Origin: Streptomyces sp. 2131.1
Lineage (GTDB): Bacteria; Actinomycetota; Actinomycetes; Streptomycetales; Streptomycetaceae
Length of the DNA: 64,000 bases
Direction of reading: 5' to 3'
Assembly: GCF_900105515.1 (NCBI RefSeq)
Contig: NZ_FNSY01000001.1
Span: 2,852,001 to 2,916,000 of the forward strand
Below are positions 1-8,021 of the stretch, piece after piece; the stretch's first letter is position 1; each line of letters starts with the position of its first letter. A program made the position numbers and the translations under genes. Below the pieces are notes generated by a model. The model ran no database searches. It was given only the letters and a program-made list of their open reading frames with translations, and was not told where the DNA came from.

Positions 1-1
1 C

Positions 2-1228
2 GACCGCGCGGCCGATACCACCGGCGCCCCGGAGACCTCCGCGCTGACGCTCTCCGGCGCCCGCCTCGCCGACGGCCGCGTCGTGGACGTACGGGTCTGC
101 GGCGGCCGCATCGAGGCCGTCGGCACCGCGGGCAGCCTCACAGCCCCCGGCGCCCGGCTCGACCTGCGCGGCCACCTCCTCCTCCCCGCCCCCGCCGAGC
201 CGCACGCCCACGGCGACACCGCGCTCACCGCCGACGGCTCCGGGCCCGCCTCCCAGCACCCCGAGGACATCCAGCGGCGCGCCACCGAGGCCGCCCTGCT
301 CCAGCTCGGCCACGGCGCGACGGCCCTGCGCTCCCACGTCCGGATCGGCGACGTGCAGGGCCTGGCGGCGCTGGAGGCCGTCCTCCAGGCCCGGCGCTCC
401 CTGCGCGGCCTGGCCGACCTGACCCCGGTCGCCGTCCCCCGGCTCCTCACCGGCGCCGCCGGGGCGGGCAACCTGGCCATGCTCCGCGACGCGGTGAAGA
501 TGGGCGCCGCGGCGGTCGGCGGCTGCCCGGACCTCGACCCGGATCCGTCCGGCTACGTCGAGGCCGTCCTGGAGGTCGCCGCCGAGCACGGCTGCCCGGT
601 GGACCTGCACACGGACGGCGACGACCCCGCCCGGCTGGCCCGGTTCGCCTCGCTGGCCGGCGGCATGCGCCACGGGGTCACCATCGGCCCCTGCGCGGGC
701 CTCTCCCGCCTCCCCCGCGACGCGGCCGCCCGGATCGCGGGCCAGCTGGCCGCCGCCGGTGTGAACGTGGCCTGCCTCCCCCAGGGGCCCTGCTGCGGCG
801 CCGAACACCGGGGCACCGCCCCCGTACGGCTGCTGCGCGACGCCGGGGTCCGGGTGGCCGCAGGCAGCGGAGCCCTGCGCGATCCGGCCAATCCGGTGGG
901 GCGCGGCGACCCGCTGGAGGCGGCGTTCCTGCTGGCCTCCCAGGGCGGACTGCGCCCCGAGGACGCGTACGCGGCGGTCTCCACCGAGGCCCGGCACGTG
1001 ATGGGGCTGCCCGAGGTCCGCGTCGAGGCGGGCTTCCCGGCCGAACTGCTCGCCGTACGGGGCGAAGGGATCGCCGGGGCGCTGTCGCTCGCGTACAGCC
1101 GGATCGTGGTGCACCGGGGCCGGGTGGTCGCCCGTACCAGCGCGGTGCGCGAGTACTGCGACTCGGAGGCCGGGAGCGGACCGGGTCTTCCCCGCCAGGG
1201 ACGGCCGGAATCCACCGGCGGGCCGTGA
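2..1228 (+). CDS. Cytosine deaminase-like amidohydrolase, 5' truncated by window edge
   Basis: The reading frame is open from base 2 and the first codons (ALTLSGARLADGRVVDVRV) are the usual N-terminal beta-strand of an amidohydrolase, so the true start lies left of the window; the internal GTG at 83 is not the start. The order of segments follows E. coli CodA: a PAEPHAHGDT block (HxH metal ligands near base 203), RSHVRIGD, a central VDLHTDGDD, then a GSGAL segment. CodA has HCDE, ASH and GHDD where this protein has HTDG, IGP and GSG. By my alignment the catalytic Glu, one metal His and the catalytic Asp are missing, so classical deamination is doubtful. The next gene starts 34 bp downstream. 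The fold call is fairly secure; the function is unknown. Confidence 0.75.
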   Translation, partial: DRAADTTGAPETSALTLSGARLADGRVVDVRVCGGRIEAVGTAGSLTAPGARLDLRGHLLLPAPAEPHAHGDTALTADGSGPASQHPEDIQRRATEAALLQLGHGATALRSHVRIGDVQGLAALEAVLQARRSLRGLADLTPVAVPRLLTGAAGAGNLAMLRDAVKMGAAAVGGCPDLDPDPSGYVEAVLEVAAEHGCPVDLHTDGDDPARLARFASLAGGMRHGVTIGPCAGLSRLPRDAAARIAGQLAAAGVNVACLPQGPCCGAEHRGTAPVRLLRDAGVRVAAGSGALRDPANPVGRGDPLEAAFLLASQGGLRPEDAYAAVSTEARHVMGLPEVRVEAGFPAELLAVRGEGIAGALSLAYSRIVVHRGRVVARTSAVREYCDSEAGSGPGLPRQGRPESTGGP

Positions 1229-1249
1229 GCACGGCGGCCCGCTCCGGCG

Positions 1250-1262
1250 TACCGTCGGTCGT
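1250..1262 (+). promoter_or_regulatory. Candidate leaderless promoter (-10 TACCGT)
   Basis: TACCGT at 1250-1255 fits the Streptomyces TANNNT -10 hexamer. It sits 7 bp before the ATG at 1263, and no ribosome-binding site is visible. This spacing suggests transcription begins at or next to the A of the start codon. No convincing -35 is seen. Confidence 0.35.
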
Positions 1263-1919
1263 ATGCGCATTGTCATCGCAGGTGGACATGGTCAGATCGC
1301 GCTGCGGCTGGAGCGGCTGCTCGCTGCACGCGGGGATGAGGCGGCCGGCATCATCCGCAATCCCGGACAGAGCGAGGACCTCCGTAGGGCGGGCGCCGAA
1401 CCCGTGGTGCTGGACCTGGAATCGGCCACGGTCGACGAGGCCGCCGAGGTGCTGCGCGGCGCCGACGCGGCGGTCTTCGCGGCCGGCGCGGGCCCCAACA
1501 GCGGCACGGCCCGCAAGGACACGGTGGACCGCGGCGCGGCCGTGCTGTTCGCGGACGCGGCGGAACGGGCGGGGGTGCGGCGCTACGTCGTGGTCTCGTC
1601 CATGGGCGCGGACCCGGACCACGCCGGGGACGAGGTGTTCGACGTGTACCTGCGGGCCAAGGGCGCGGCGGACGCGGACGTACGGTCCCGCTCCGGTCTG
1701 GACTGGACGATCCTGCGCCCCGGGATGCTCACCAACGACGCCGGCACCGGCCAGGTCCTGCTCGCCGCGTCCACGGGCCGCGGCCCGGTCCCCCGGGACG
1801 ACGTGGCGGCGACGCTCCTGGAGCTGCTCGACACCCCGGCCACGGCGGGCCTGACCCTCGAACTGATCGCGGGCAACGTACCGCTGGCGGTCGCGGTGAA
1901 GGACATCGCCGGCAACTGA
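1263..1919 (+). CDS. NAD(P)-binding atypical SDR (NmrA/YwnB-like)
   Basis: This 218-residue protein begins with MRIVIAGGHGQIALRLERLL, a Rossmann beta-alpha-beta turn of the NmrA-like atypical short-chain dehydrogenases (GxxGxI pattern). The mid-protein RRYVVVSSMGAD and DWTILRPGML segments are typical of YwnB/YtfG-type NAD(P)H-binding proteins. No YxxxK catalytic pair is evident, so it may act as a cofactor-binding sensor or a quinone/flavin-type reductase. It appears monocistronic, with a candidate leaderless promoter immediately upstream and a hairpin 14 bp after the stop. Substrate unknown. Confidence 0.8.
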   Translation: MRIVIAGGHGQIALRLERLLAARGDEAAGIIRNPGQSEDLRRAGAEPVVLDLESATVDEAAEVLRGADAAVFAAGAGPNSGTARKDTVDRGAAVLFADAAERAGVRRYVVVSSMGADPDHAGDEVFDVYLRAKGAADADVRSRSGLDWTILRPGMLTNDAGTGQVLLAASTGRGPVPRDDVAATLLELLDTPATAGLTLELIAGNVPLAVAVKDIAGN

Positions 1920-1933
1920 CCCGGACGACGAAG

Positions 1934-1962
1934 AAGGCCCCCGTCCGAAGGACGGGGGCCTT
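1934..1962 (-). terminator. Bidirectional hairpin terminator (tRNA-Tyr / SDR gene)
   Basis: This is a perfect 13-bp inverted repeat with a 3-nt loop on the top strand. Read leftwards it closes with a C(UUCG)G tetraloop and is followed by TTCTTC. It begins 5 bp past the 3' end of tRNA-Tyr and 14 bp past the stop of the rightward SDR gene, so it probably ends both transcripts. Confidence 0.7.
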
Positions 1963-1967
1963 GCTTG

Positions 1968-2049
<82 letters not shown>

Positions 2050-2264
2050 AAGGGATGCCGCCTTCGAGTCCGGGTTTCCCGCGGTGCTCTCTGGCAACGA
2101 CGTAAACAATACCTGATGACCGAGGGTGGTACGCCACCGGATTGTCCGGCGGTCCCCGCGGGCGCGGGTGGCTAGGCTTTGCCGGGCGGCAGGGCTCGCG
2201 GGTGACGCGGGCGCCGCGTCACGCACGTACATTCCAGCACCCCCGATCCAAGGAGCCACACGTC

Positions 2265-2753
2265 ATGGCCGACTCCAGTTTCGACATCGTCTCGAAGGTC
2301 GAGCGGCAGGAGGTCGACAACGCCCTCAACCAGGCCGCCAAGGAGATCTCCACCCGTTACGACTTCAAGGGCACGGACGCCTCGATCGCGTGGTCCGGCG
2401 AGAAGATCCTGATGCAGGCGAACGGCGAGGAGCGGGTCAAGGCCATCCTCGACATCTTCCAGTCCAAGCTGATCAAGCGCGGGATCTCGCTGAAGTCGCT
2501 TGACGCCGGTGAGCCGCAGCTGTCCGGCAAGGAGTACAAGCTGTTCGCCTCGATCCAGGAGGGCATCTCCCAGGAGAACGCCAAGAAGGTCGCGAAGATC
2601 ATCCGCGACGAGGGCCCCAAGGGCGTCAAGGCCCAGGTCCAGGGCGAGGAGCTGCGCGTCACCTCGAAGAGCCGGGACGACCTGCAGGCCGTGCAGGCGC
2701 TGCTGAAGGCCCAGGACTTCGACTTCGACGTGCAGTTCGCGAACTACCGCTAG
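2265..2753 (+). CDS. yajQ: YajQ family nucleotide (cyclic di-GMP)-binding protein
   Basis: The ATG at 2265 follows an AGGAG ribosome site at 2251-2255, giving 162 residues, the normal family length; the open frame extends further upstream, but that part is not YajQ-like. The N-terminus [20 protein letters not shown], the TRYDFKGT motif and the closing FDVQFANYR are diagnostic. The YajQ fold is two ferredoxin-like domains. A homologue in Xanthomonas binds cyclic di-GMP and acts with a transcription factor; nucleotide binding here is inferred from the family. The gene stands alone between tRNA-Tyr (opposite strand) and a hairpin terminator. Confidence 0.95.
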   Translation: MADSSFDIVSKVERQEVDNALNQAAKEISTRYDFKGTDASIAWSGEKILMQANGEERVKAILDIFQSKLIKRGISLKSLDAGEPQLSGKEYKLFASIQEGISQENAKKVAKIIRDEGPKGVKAQVQGEELRVTSKSRDDLQAVQALLKAQDFDFDVQFANYR

Positions 2754-2762
2754 AACGTGGTG

Positions 2763-2797
2763 GTCCGGGTGCGGAGGGTGTCGTTCCGCGCCCGGAC
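2763..2797 (+). terminator. Hairpin terminator after yajQ
   Basis: A 12-bp stem (2763-2774 with 2786-2797, one G-U pair) and an 11-nt loop begin 9 bp after the yajQ stop. There is no T-tract, which is common for Streptomyces terminators. Confidence 0.55.
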
Positions 2798-2899
2798 TGC
2801 ATGTCCGAATACCGCCGGTCGCGGCGGTTCGGGCGCAGCAGACTGGTCCGTGGCGGCCGGCGTTCCGGCCGGTCGTACGGACGAGGAGAGGGACCGGTC

Positions 2900-3448
2900 A
2901 TGACCATGTACGCGACGGTCGACAGCCCGCTGGGTGAACTGCTGCTGGTCGGGGAAGAGGCCCCGGAGGCGGCGGGCATCGCGCTCGTCTCGCTCTCCCT
3001 GCCCGGCCAGAAGGGCGCCGCGGTGGTCCAGGACGGCTGGGTGCGCGCCCCCTCGGCGTTCGCGGGGGTCGCCGGTCAGCTGCGGGAGTACTTCGAGGGG
3101 CGCAGGACGCGCTTCGAGCTGGTGTACGCGCCGGGCCGGGGCACGGAGTTCCAGCGGCGGGTCTGGGCGGCCGTGGAGGCCGTTCCGTACGGGGAGACGG
3201 TCTCGTACGGGCAGATCGCCGAGCGAGTCGGCGCGAGCGGCGCCGGTGTTCGGGCCGTGGGCACGGCGATCGGGCGCAATCCGCTGCTGGTCGTGCGGCC
3301 GTGCCACCGGGTGATCGGTGCGGACGGCGCGCTGCGCGGGTACGCGGCCGGGCTGGAGCGCAAGGAGCGGCTGCTGGGGCTCGAAGGCGCCCTGCAGCGC
3401 GGAAAACGGCTGCTGGGGCTCGACGGCGCCGCCCTCGCCGCGCGCTGA
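2900..3448 (+). CDS. ogt: Methylated-DNA--[protein]-cysteine S-methyltransferase
   Basis: Direct-reversal repair protein that moves the O6-alkyl group of guanine onto its own cysteine. The start is the ATG at 2900, preceded by GAGGAGAGGG; it yields 182 residues, normal for Ogt. The C-terminal domain shows the DNA-recognition segment YGETVSYGQIAERVG, then RAVGTAIGRNP, and the acceptor motif PCHRV with Cys135, so the active site is intact. The stop overlaps the start of alkB by one base (TGATG), meaning the two repair genes are translationally coupled. No Ada-type regulatory domain is present. Confidence 0.95.
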   Translation: MTMYATVDSPLGELLLVGEEAPEAAGIALVSLSLPGQKGAAVVQDGWVRAPSAFAGVAGQLREYFEGRRTRFELVYAPGRGTEFQRRVWAAVEAVPYGETVSYGQIAERVGASGAGVRAVGTAIGRNPLLVVRPCHRVIGADGALRGYAAGLERKERLLGLEGALQRGKRLLGLDGAALAAR

Positions 3449-4107
3449 TGGACGGGCTCTTCCCCAGGTCGCGCGCTGTGATCGCACCGGGGGCCGTGCA
3501 TGTGCCCGACTGGCTGTCGCCGGAGCGGCAGCGGGAGTTGGTGGCGGCGTGCCGGGAGTGGGCGCGCGGGCCCGTACCGCTGCGGCACACGGAGCTGCCT
3601 GGCGGGGGTGTGATGTCGGTGCGGACCGTGTGCCTGGGGTGGCACTGGCAGCCGTACCGCTACTCGCGTACGGCGGACGATGTGAACGGGGCGCCGGTGG
3701 CCCCGTTTCCGGCGTGGCTGGCGGATCTCGGGCGGGCGGCGGTCGCGGAGGCGTACGGGCCGGGAGGCGACTCGGAGGCGTACGCGCCGGATGCCGCGCT
3801 GGTCAACTTCTACGACGGCACGGCCCGGATGGGCATGCACCGGGACAACGAGGAGCGGTCCGGGGCGCCCGTGGTGTCGCTCAGCATCGGCGACACATGT
3901 GTCTTCCGGTTCGGCAACACGGAGGGCCGGGGCAGGCCGTGGACGGACGTGGAGCTGGCGTCCGGGGATCTGTTCGTGTTCGGCGGGCCGTCGCGCCGGG
4001 CGTTCCACGGGGTGCCCGCGGTCCGGCCCGGAACCGCTCCTCCCGGTACGGGGATGAGCGGTGGCCGGCTCAATGTGACGTTGCGTGAGACGGGGCTGCG
4101 GGGCTGA
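3448..4107 (+). CDS. alkB: AlkB-type Fe(II)/2-oxoglutarate DNA dealkylase
   Basis: This 219-residue protein starts with an ATG that overlaps the ogt stop codon. The dioxygenase core is complete: MHRDNEE supplies the first metal ligands (His131, Asp133), FHGVPAV supplies the distal His187, and GGRLNVTLRETG carries the arginines that bind 2-oxoglutarate and complete the AlkB signature. NFYDGTARMGMH and LSIGDTCVFRFG are typical of the family. It oxidatively removes alkyl groups such as 1-methyladenine and 3-methylcytosine. Coupling to ogt gives a two-enzyme alkylation-repair unit. The stop lies 2 bp from the end of the convergent gene on the other strand. Confidence 0.93.
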   Translation: MDGLFPRSRAVIAPGAVHVPDWLSPERQRELVAACREWARGPVPLRHTELPGGGVMSVRTVCLGWHWQPYRYSRTADDVNGAPVAPFPAWLADLGRAAVAEAYGPGGDSEAYAPDAALVNFYDGTARMGMHRDNEERSGAPVVSLSIGDTCVFRFGNTEGRGRPWTDVELASGDLFVFGGPSRRAFHGVPAVRPGTAPPGTGMSGGRLNVTLRETGLRG

Positions 4108-4109
4108 CG

Positions 4110-4382
4110 TCAGCGCCGTTCGCGGGAGTTGCCGAAGAGCAGCCGGTAGGCGATCAGCAGGACCAGCGAGCCGCCGATGGCCGCGACCCAGGTGGCCGGG
4201 TCGAAGAAGTGCTTGGAGATCTCGCGGTCCAGGAAGCGCGACGATATCCAGCCACCGAGGAAGGCGCCGACGACGCCTATGAGGGTCGTGCCCACCAGGC
4301 CGCCGGGGTCGCGCCCCGGCAGCAGGATCTTGGCGATGACGCCCGCGACGAGCCCGAGAATGATCCAGCCGATAATGGTCAT
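4110..4382 (-). CDS. GlsB/YeaQ/YmgE family stress-response membrane protein
   Basis: A 90-residue protein with three predicted membrane helices separated by glycine-rich turns. The N-terminus MTIIGWIILGLVAGVIAKIL, the GRDPGGLVGTTLIGVVGAFLGGW core and a final helix followed by a basic tail match the transglycosylase-associated (YeaQ/YmgE) family. These are small general-stress membrane proteins of unknown biochemical role. It lies about 90 bp downstream of the YccF gene on the same strand and may be co-transcribed with it. Confidence 0.85.
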   Translation of the reverse strand: MTIIGWIILGLVAGVIAKILLPGRDPGGLVGTTLIGVVGAFLGGWISSRFLDREISKHFFDPATWVAAIGGSLVLLIAYRLLFGNSRERR

Positions 4383-4473
4383 GCGTGCGAACCTACCTGT
4401 CCCTCTGTCCTGAAATCGAAGACGCGGGTGAGGGGCGGACGGTTGCGCGACGAGGCTCTCGGCCCCGGCCCGG

Positions 4474-4866
4474 CTACCAGCCGGCGAACTCCTCGTCGGT
4501 GCTGACGATCTCCTTGCCGAACGGCATCAGGGACACCGGGATCAGCTTGAAGTTGGCGATTCCCAGGGGGATGCCGATGATCGTGATGCACAGGGCGATG
4601 CCGGTGGTGATGTGGCCGAGCGCCAGCCACCAGCCGGCGAGGACCAGCCAGAGCACGTTGCCCACGCAGGACGGCGCGCCCGCGTCCCGGCGGTCGACGA
4701 CCCGGTGGCCGAAGGGCCACAGGGCGTACAGACCGATCCGGAAGGCGGCCAGGCCGAAGGGGATGCCGATGATCGTGATGCAGAGCAGGAGTCCCGCGAG
4801 CAGGTAGCCGAGGAACATCCAGAATCCGCACAGGATCAGCCAAATGACGTTCAGAATGGTTTTCAC
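4474..4866 (-). CDS. YccF domain-containing inner membrane protein
   Basis: 130 residues with two tandem YccF modules. The pattern (G)xWLxLGxxxxG..[17 protein letters not shown] is seen at about residues 12-45 and again at 67-100. It has four predicted membrane segments. The function of YccF is unknown. Its start overlaps the end of htpX by 4 bp, so it is probably translated from the htpX transcript, placing it in an envelope-quality or stress context. Confidence 0.88.
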   Translation of the reverse strand: MKTILNVIWLILCGFWMFLGYLLAGLLLCITIIGIPFGLAAFRIGLYALWPFGHRVVDRRDAGAPSCVGNVLWLVLAGWWLALGHITTGIALCITIIGIPLGIANFKLIPVSLMPFGKEIVSTDEEFAGW

Positions 4867-5726
4867 GGGCGAGGACCTGCCATCTGCTCGAGTCGGGCGA
4901 TGCGCTCCGCCATCGGCGGGTGGGTGGAGAACAGCTTGGACATACCCTGCCCCGCGCGAAACGGATTAGCGATCATCATGTGGCTCGCCGTCTCGAGCCT
5001 CGGCTCCGGGGGCAGGGGGAGCTGCTGCGTCCCCGCCTCCAGCTTCCGCAGGGCTCCGGCCAGGGCCAGCGGGTCTCCGGTCAGCCGGGCACCCGAGGCG
5101 TCAGCCTCGTACTCCCGGGAGCGGCTGACGGCGAGCTGGATGACCGACGCGGCGAGCGGGCCCAGGATCATGATCAGCAGCATGCCGAGGAGACCGGGGC
5201 CCTCGTCGTCGTTGGAGCGGCCGACCGGGATCAGCCAGGCGAAGTTGACCAGGAACATGACGACGGAGGCCAGGGCGCCGGCGACCGAGGAGATGAGGAT
5301 GTCCCGGTTGTAGACGTGGCTCAGTTCGTGACCGAGGACGCCGCGCAGCTCGCGCTCGTCCAGGAGACTCAGAATGCCCTCGGTGCAGCAGACCGCCGCG
5401 TTGCGCGGATTGCGGCCGGTCGCGAAGGCGTTGGGCGCCTGGGTCGGCGAGATGTAGAGGCGGGGCATGGGCTGGCGGGCGGACGTGGAGAGCTCGCGGA
5501 CGATGCGGTAGAGCTGGGGCGCCTCGAACTCGCTGACCGGGCGGGCGCGCATGGCCCGCAGCGCCAGCTTGTCGCTGTTCCAGTACGCGTACGCGTTGGT
5601 GCCGATCGCGACCAGGAGGGCGACGATCAGACCCGTCCGTCCGAAGAAGCTGCCGATGACGATGATGAGTGCGGACAGGCCCCCGAGGAGTACGGCGGTT
5701 CTCAGCCCGTTGTGCCGGCGGTGCAC
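4863..5726 (-). CDS. htpX: Membrane-bound zinc metalloprotease HtpX (M48)
   Basis: 287 residues from a GTG preceded by GGAGGG. Two N-terminal membrane helices (residues about 10-50) come first, then the peptidase domain with the zinc motif HELSH (His133, Glu134, His137) and the third ligand in SREYEAD. A second hydrophobic pair lies at about residues 160-210. HtpX degrades misfolded membrane proteins from the cytoplasmic face of the membrane. It is first in a leftward unit with YccF (4-bp overlap) and probably the YeaQ-type gene. A 9-bp hairpin lies in its leader. Confidence 0.93.
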   Translation of the reverse strand: MHRRHNGLRTAVLLGGLSALIIVIGSFFGRTGLIVALLVAIGTNAYAYWNSDKLALRAMRARPVSEFEAPQLYRIVRELSTSARQPMPRLYISPTQAPNAFATGRNPRNAAVCCTEGILSLLDERELRGVLGHELSHVYNRDILISSVAGALASVVMFLVNFAWLIPVGRSNDDEGPGLLGMLLIMILGPLAASVIQLAVSRSREYEADASGARLTGDPLALAGALRKLEAGTQQLPLPPEPRLETASHMMIANPFRAGQGMSKLFSTHPPMAERIARLEQMAGPRP

Positions 5727-5771
5727 GGTACGCCCTCCAAATCGTGCAGCAGGGGAACCCTTGCTGGGTGG

Positions 5772-5793
5772 GGCTCCACTCCCCAGTGGAGCC
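5772..5793. promoter_or_regulatory. Inverted repeat in the htpX leader
   Basis: A perfect palindrome, GGCTCCACT-CCCC-AGTGGAGCC, lies 46 bp before the htpX start codon. It could be a regulator's operator or an mRNA hairpin. It lacks the HrcA CIRCE and HspR HAIR consensus sequences. Confidence 0.35.
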
Positions 5794-5845
5794 TCCCGTA
5801 CTGGTCAACGCCAGGCGGCGGGAGCGAGTTCCCTGGTGCGGACGG

Positions 5846-5902
5846 CCGTACGGCCGGAGCCCGCCACCGCTGTACGCGCGGGGCGGGCTCTGGGCCGTAC
5901 GG
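5846..5902 (-). terminator. Long-stem terminator after mscL
   Basis: A stem of about 20 bp (5846-5865 with 5882-5902, one bulged base, one G-U) encloses a 16-nt loop. It begins 19 bp downstream of the mscL stop. It separates mscL from the htpX leader. Confidence 0.65.
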
Positions 5903-5921
5903 GTGGAGGCGCTCGGTGCGC

Positions 5922-6386
5922 TCAGCGCTGGACGGGGAGCTTCGCCTGTTCGAGGGCCGCCGGGTCGGGCTCGACCTCGCTGGTGCAGTGGGCGCAGCGG
6001 GAGGCGATGGCCGGGATCTCGGTGTAGCAGCGGGGGCAGTCGCGCAGGGCGGCCTTGATGTCGACGGGCTCGTCCGCCTTCTTGGCGGTGAAGCGGTCCT
6101 GGACCTTGGCCATCGGCATGACGACGCCGAAGTAGAGGACCGCGGCGGTGATGATGAAGGCGATGGCGGCGCTGATGAACAGGCCGTACGGGAAGTCCAC
6201 GCCGTCGACCTTGAAGTGCGCCTTGCTGAAGTCGCCGGTTCCGCGCGTGATGATGCCGATCAGCGGGACGATGAAGCCGTTGCTGAACCCGGTGACGACT
6301 GCGGTGAACGCGGCTCCGACGGCGAGACCGACCGCCATGGAGATGACGTTTCCGCGCAGGATGAAGTCCTTGAACCCGCTCAGCAC
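5922..6386 (-). CDS. mscL: Large-conductance mechanosensitive channel with zinc-ribbon-like tail
   Basis: The GTG at 6386 follows an AGAGGAG ribosome site and gives 154 residues; longer in-frame starts would add a basic non-MscL leader. VLSGFKDFILRGNVISMAVGLAVGAAF is the MscL N-terminal amphipathic helix and pore-lining TM1, and FIITAAVLYFGVV is TM2. It forms a pentameric turgor-release valve in the plasma membrane. The C-terminus is unusual: after the linker comes CPRCYTEIPAIASRCAHC, two CxxC knuckles 12 residues apart, resembling a zinc ribbon (see findings). The gene is monocistronic, bounded by its own terminator. Confidence 0.93.
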   Translation of the reverse strand: MLSGFKDFILRGNVISMAVGLAVGAAFTAVVTGFSNGFIVPLIGIITRGTGDFSKAHFKVDGVDFPYGLFISAAIAFIITAAVLYFGVVMPMAKVQDRFTAKKADEPVDIKAALRDCPRCYTEIPAIASRCAHCTSEVEPDPAALEQAKLPVQR

Positions 6387-6506
6387 TGCTCTGGCTCCTC
6401 TTGGTGATCCGGATGTCGTACGCGCCCGTGCGCGAGGCATGACCCTGCCCTGTGCGGCCCGCCGGGGGCAAACCGATCTTGCCGTCCCTGGAACCGGCGA
6501 ACTGCC

Positions 6507-8021
6507 TCAGAAGAGGTTGACGCCGGCGAATCTGAGGACGGTCTGCGGGGCGCCCGACAGGACGACTCCGGCGGCGGCCGTGAGGACGATCGCCGCGGTC
6601 AGCGGCGCCGGGACCCGGGGCCGTACGACGGGCGCGGCCTCCTCCTCGGAGGGGCCGCGGAACAGCGCGGCGGTCCACCGGAGGTAGTAGTACAGCGCGA
6701 CCACGACGTTGACGGCCATGACGACGGCGAGCCAGCCGAGGCCGGCGTCGACGGCGGCGGAGAAGACCGTGACCTTCGCGAACAGGCCGATGACGCCCGG
6801 CGGCAGGCCGGCGAGGCAGAGCAGGAAGAAGGCCAGCGCGAGGGCGGCCAGGGGCCGGGTGGCGTACAGGCCGCGGTAGTCGTCGATGCGGTTGCCGGGG
6901 TGGGTACGGGCGACCAGGGCGGCCACCGCGAACGCGCCGAGGTTCACGACGGCGTACATAAGCGCGTACGCGACGGTGGAGCCGATCCGGCGCTCCCCGG
7001 CGTACGCGGCGGCGGCTACGGGGACGAGCAGGTAACCGGCCTGGGCGACGGAGGACCAGGCGAGCAGGCGTACGGCGCCGCGCGCGCGGGAAGCGCTCTG
7101 GCGCAGCGCGGCGACGTTGCCGACGGTCATCGTGAGCGCGGCGAGGACGGCGAGGGCGGGGCCCCACACGTCCGCGTACGCCGGGAAGGCGACCACGGTG
7201 ACGAGGATGAGGCCGGAGAAGCCGACCGCCTTGCCGACGACCGAGAGGTAGGCGGCGATGGGCAGCGGGGCTCCGACGTACGTGTCGGGCACCCAGAAGT
7301 GGAAGGGCGCGGCGGCCGTCTTGAAGGCGAAGCCGACGAGGGTGAGGGCGACGCCCGCCCCGGCGAGGGTGGAGAGCTGGGGGTCGACGTGGTCGAGGCG
7401 GCCGGTCAGGTCGGTGAGGTGGAGGGTGCCGGTGGCCGCGTACACGAAGCTGACGCCCAGGAGCATGACGGCGGTGGCGACCACGGAGGACAGGAAGAAC
7501 TTCAGCGCGGCCTCGGAGGAACGGCGGTCGCCGCGCTTGATGCCGACGAGGGCGAAGGCGGGCAGCGAGGCGACTTCGAGGGCGATGACCAGCGTGGCGA
7601 GGTCCCGGGATGCGGGCAGCAGCGCGGCTCCGGCGGCGGACGACAGCAGCAGGAACCAGAACTCGCCGGCCGGGAGCTTGCGGGTGTCGCCGATGGAGAG
7701 CAACGCGGTGAGCAGGGCGCCGCCGAGCACGAGGGCCTGGATGACGAGGGTGAAGTGGTCGGCGGTGTAGCTGCACGCGTGGCTGCCCGTGGTGAGGCAG
7801 AAGGTGGAGCGGTCGCCGTCGTGGAGCGGGACGATCAGTGCGAGCGCGGCGACGAGTCCGGCGACGGCCCCGTAGCCGAGGAGCGGTTTGCGGGCCTCGG
7901 GGACGAAGAGGTCGGCGACCAGGACGACGAGGGCGACGGCCGCGGCGGTGAGCGGGGGCGCGATCGCGAGCCAGTCGACGGACTGGACGAGGCTGGTGGC
8001 GCTCTCGGCCGCTGTGGTCAC
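6507..8021 (-). CDS. nuoN2: NADH-quinone oxidoreductase subunit N (second complex I-like locus)
   Basis: 504 residues from the GTG at 8021, which follows GGAGGC; the stop of nuoM2 overlaps it (GTGA). About 14 membrane helices form an Mrp-antiporter-like proton channel. The transport segment FKTAAAPFHFWVPDTYVGAP carries the lysine and proline pattern of NuoN, and TVGNVAALRQ plus SSVAQAGYLLVP flank the broken helix. It is the last gene of the ten-gene locus. Sequence divergence from nuoN at 52.7-54.4 kb is large, so this is an ancient paralogue, not a recent duplicate. Confidence 0.93.
   Translation of the reverse strand: MTTAAESATSLVQSVDWLAIAPPLTAAAVALVVLVADLFVPEARKPLLGYGAVAGLVAALALIVPLHDGDRSTFCLTTGSHACSYTADHFTLVIQALVLGGALLTALLSIGDTRKLPAGEFWFLLLSSAAGAALLPASRDLATLVIALEVASLPAFALVGIKRGDRRSSEAALKFFLSSVVATAVMLLGVSFVYAATGTLHLTDLTGRLDHVDPQLSTLAGAGVALTLVGFAFKTAAAPFHFWVPDTYVGAPLPIAAYLSVVGKAVGFSGLILVTVVAFPAYADVWGPALAVLAALTMTVGNVAALRQSASRARGAVRLLAWSSVAQAGYLLVPVAAAAYAGERRIGSTVAYALMYAVVNLGAFAVAALVARTHPGNRIDDYRGLYATRPLAALALAFFLLCLAGLPPGVIGLFAKVTVFSAAVDAGLGWLAVVMAVNVVVALYYYLRWTAALFRGPSEEEAAPVVRPRVPAPLTAAIVLTAAAGVVLSGAPQTVLRFAGVNLF

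Noticed and set aside
5101..7776. An 891-codon minus-strand open frame over htpX, mscL and nuoN2
   Set aside because: It runs through three recognised genes in another frame and is mostly Arg/Pro-rich low complexity.
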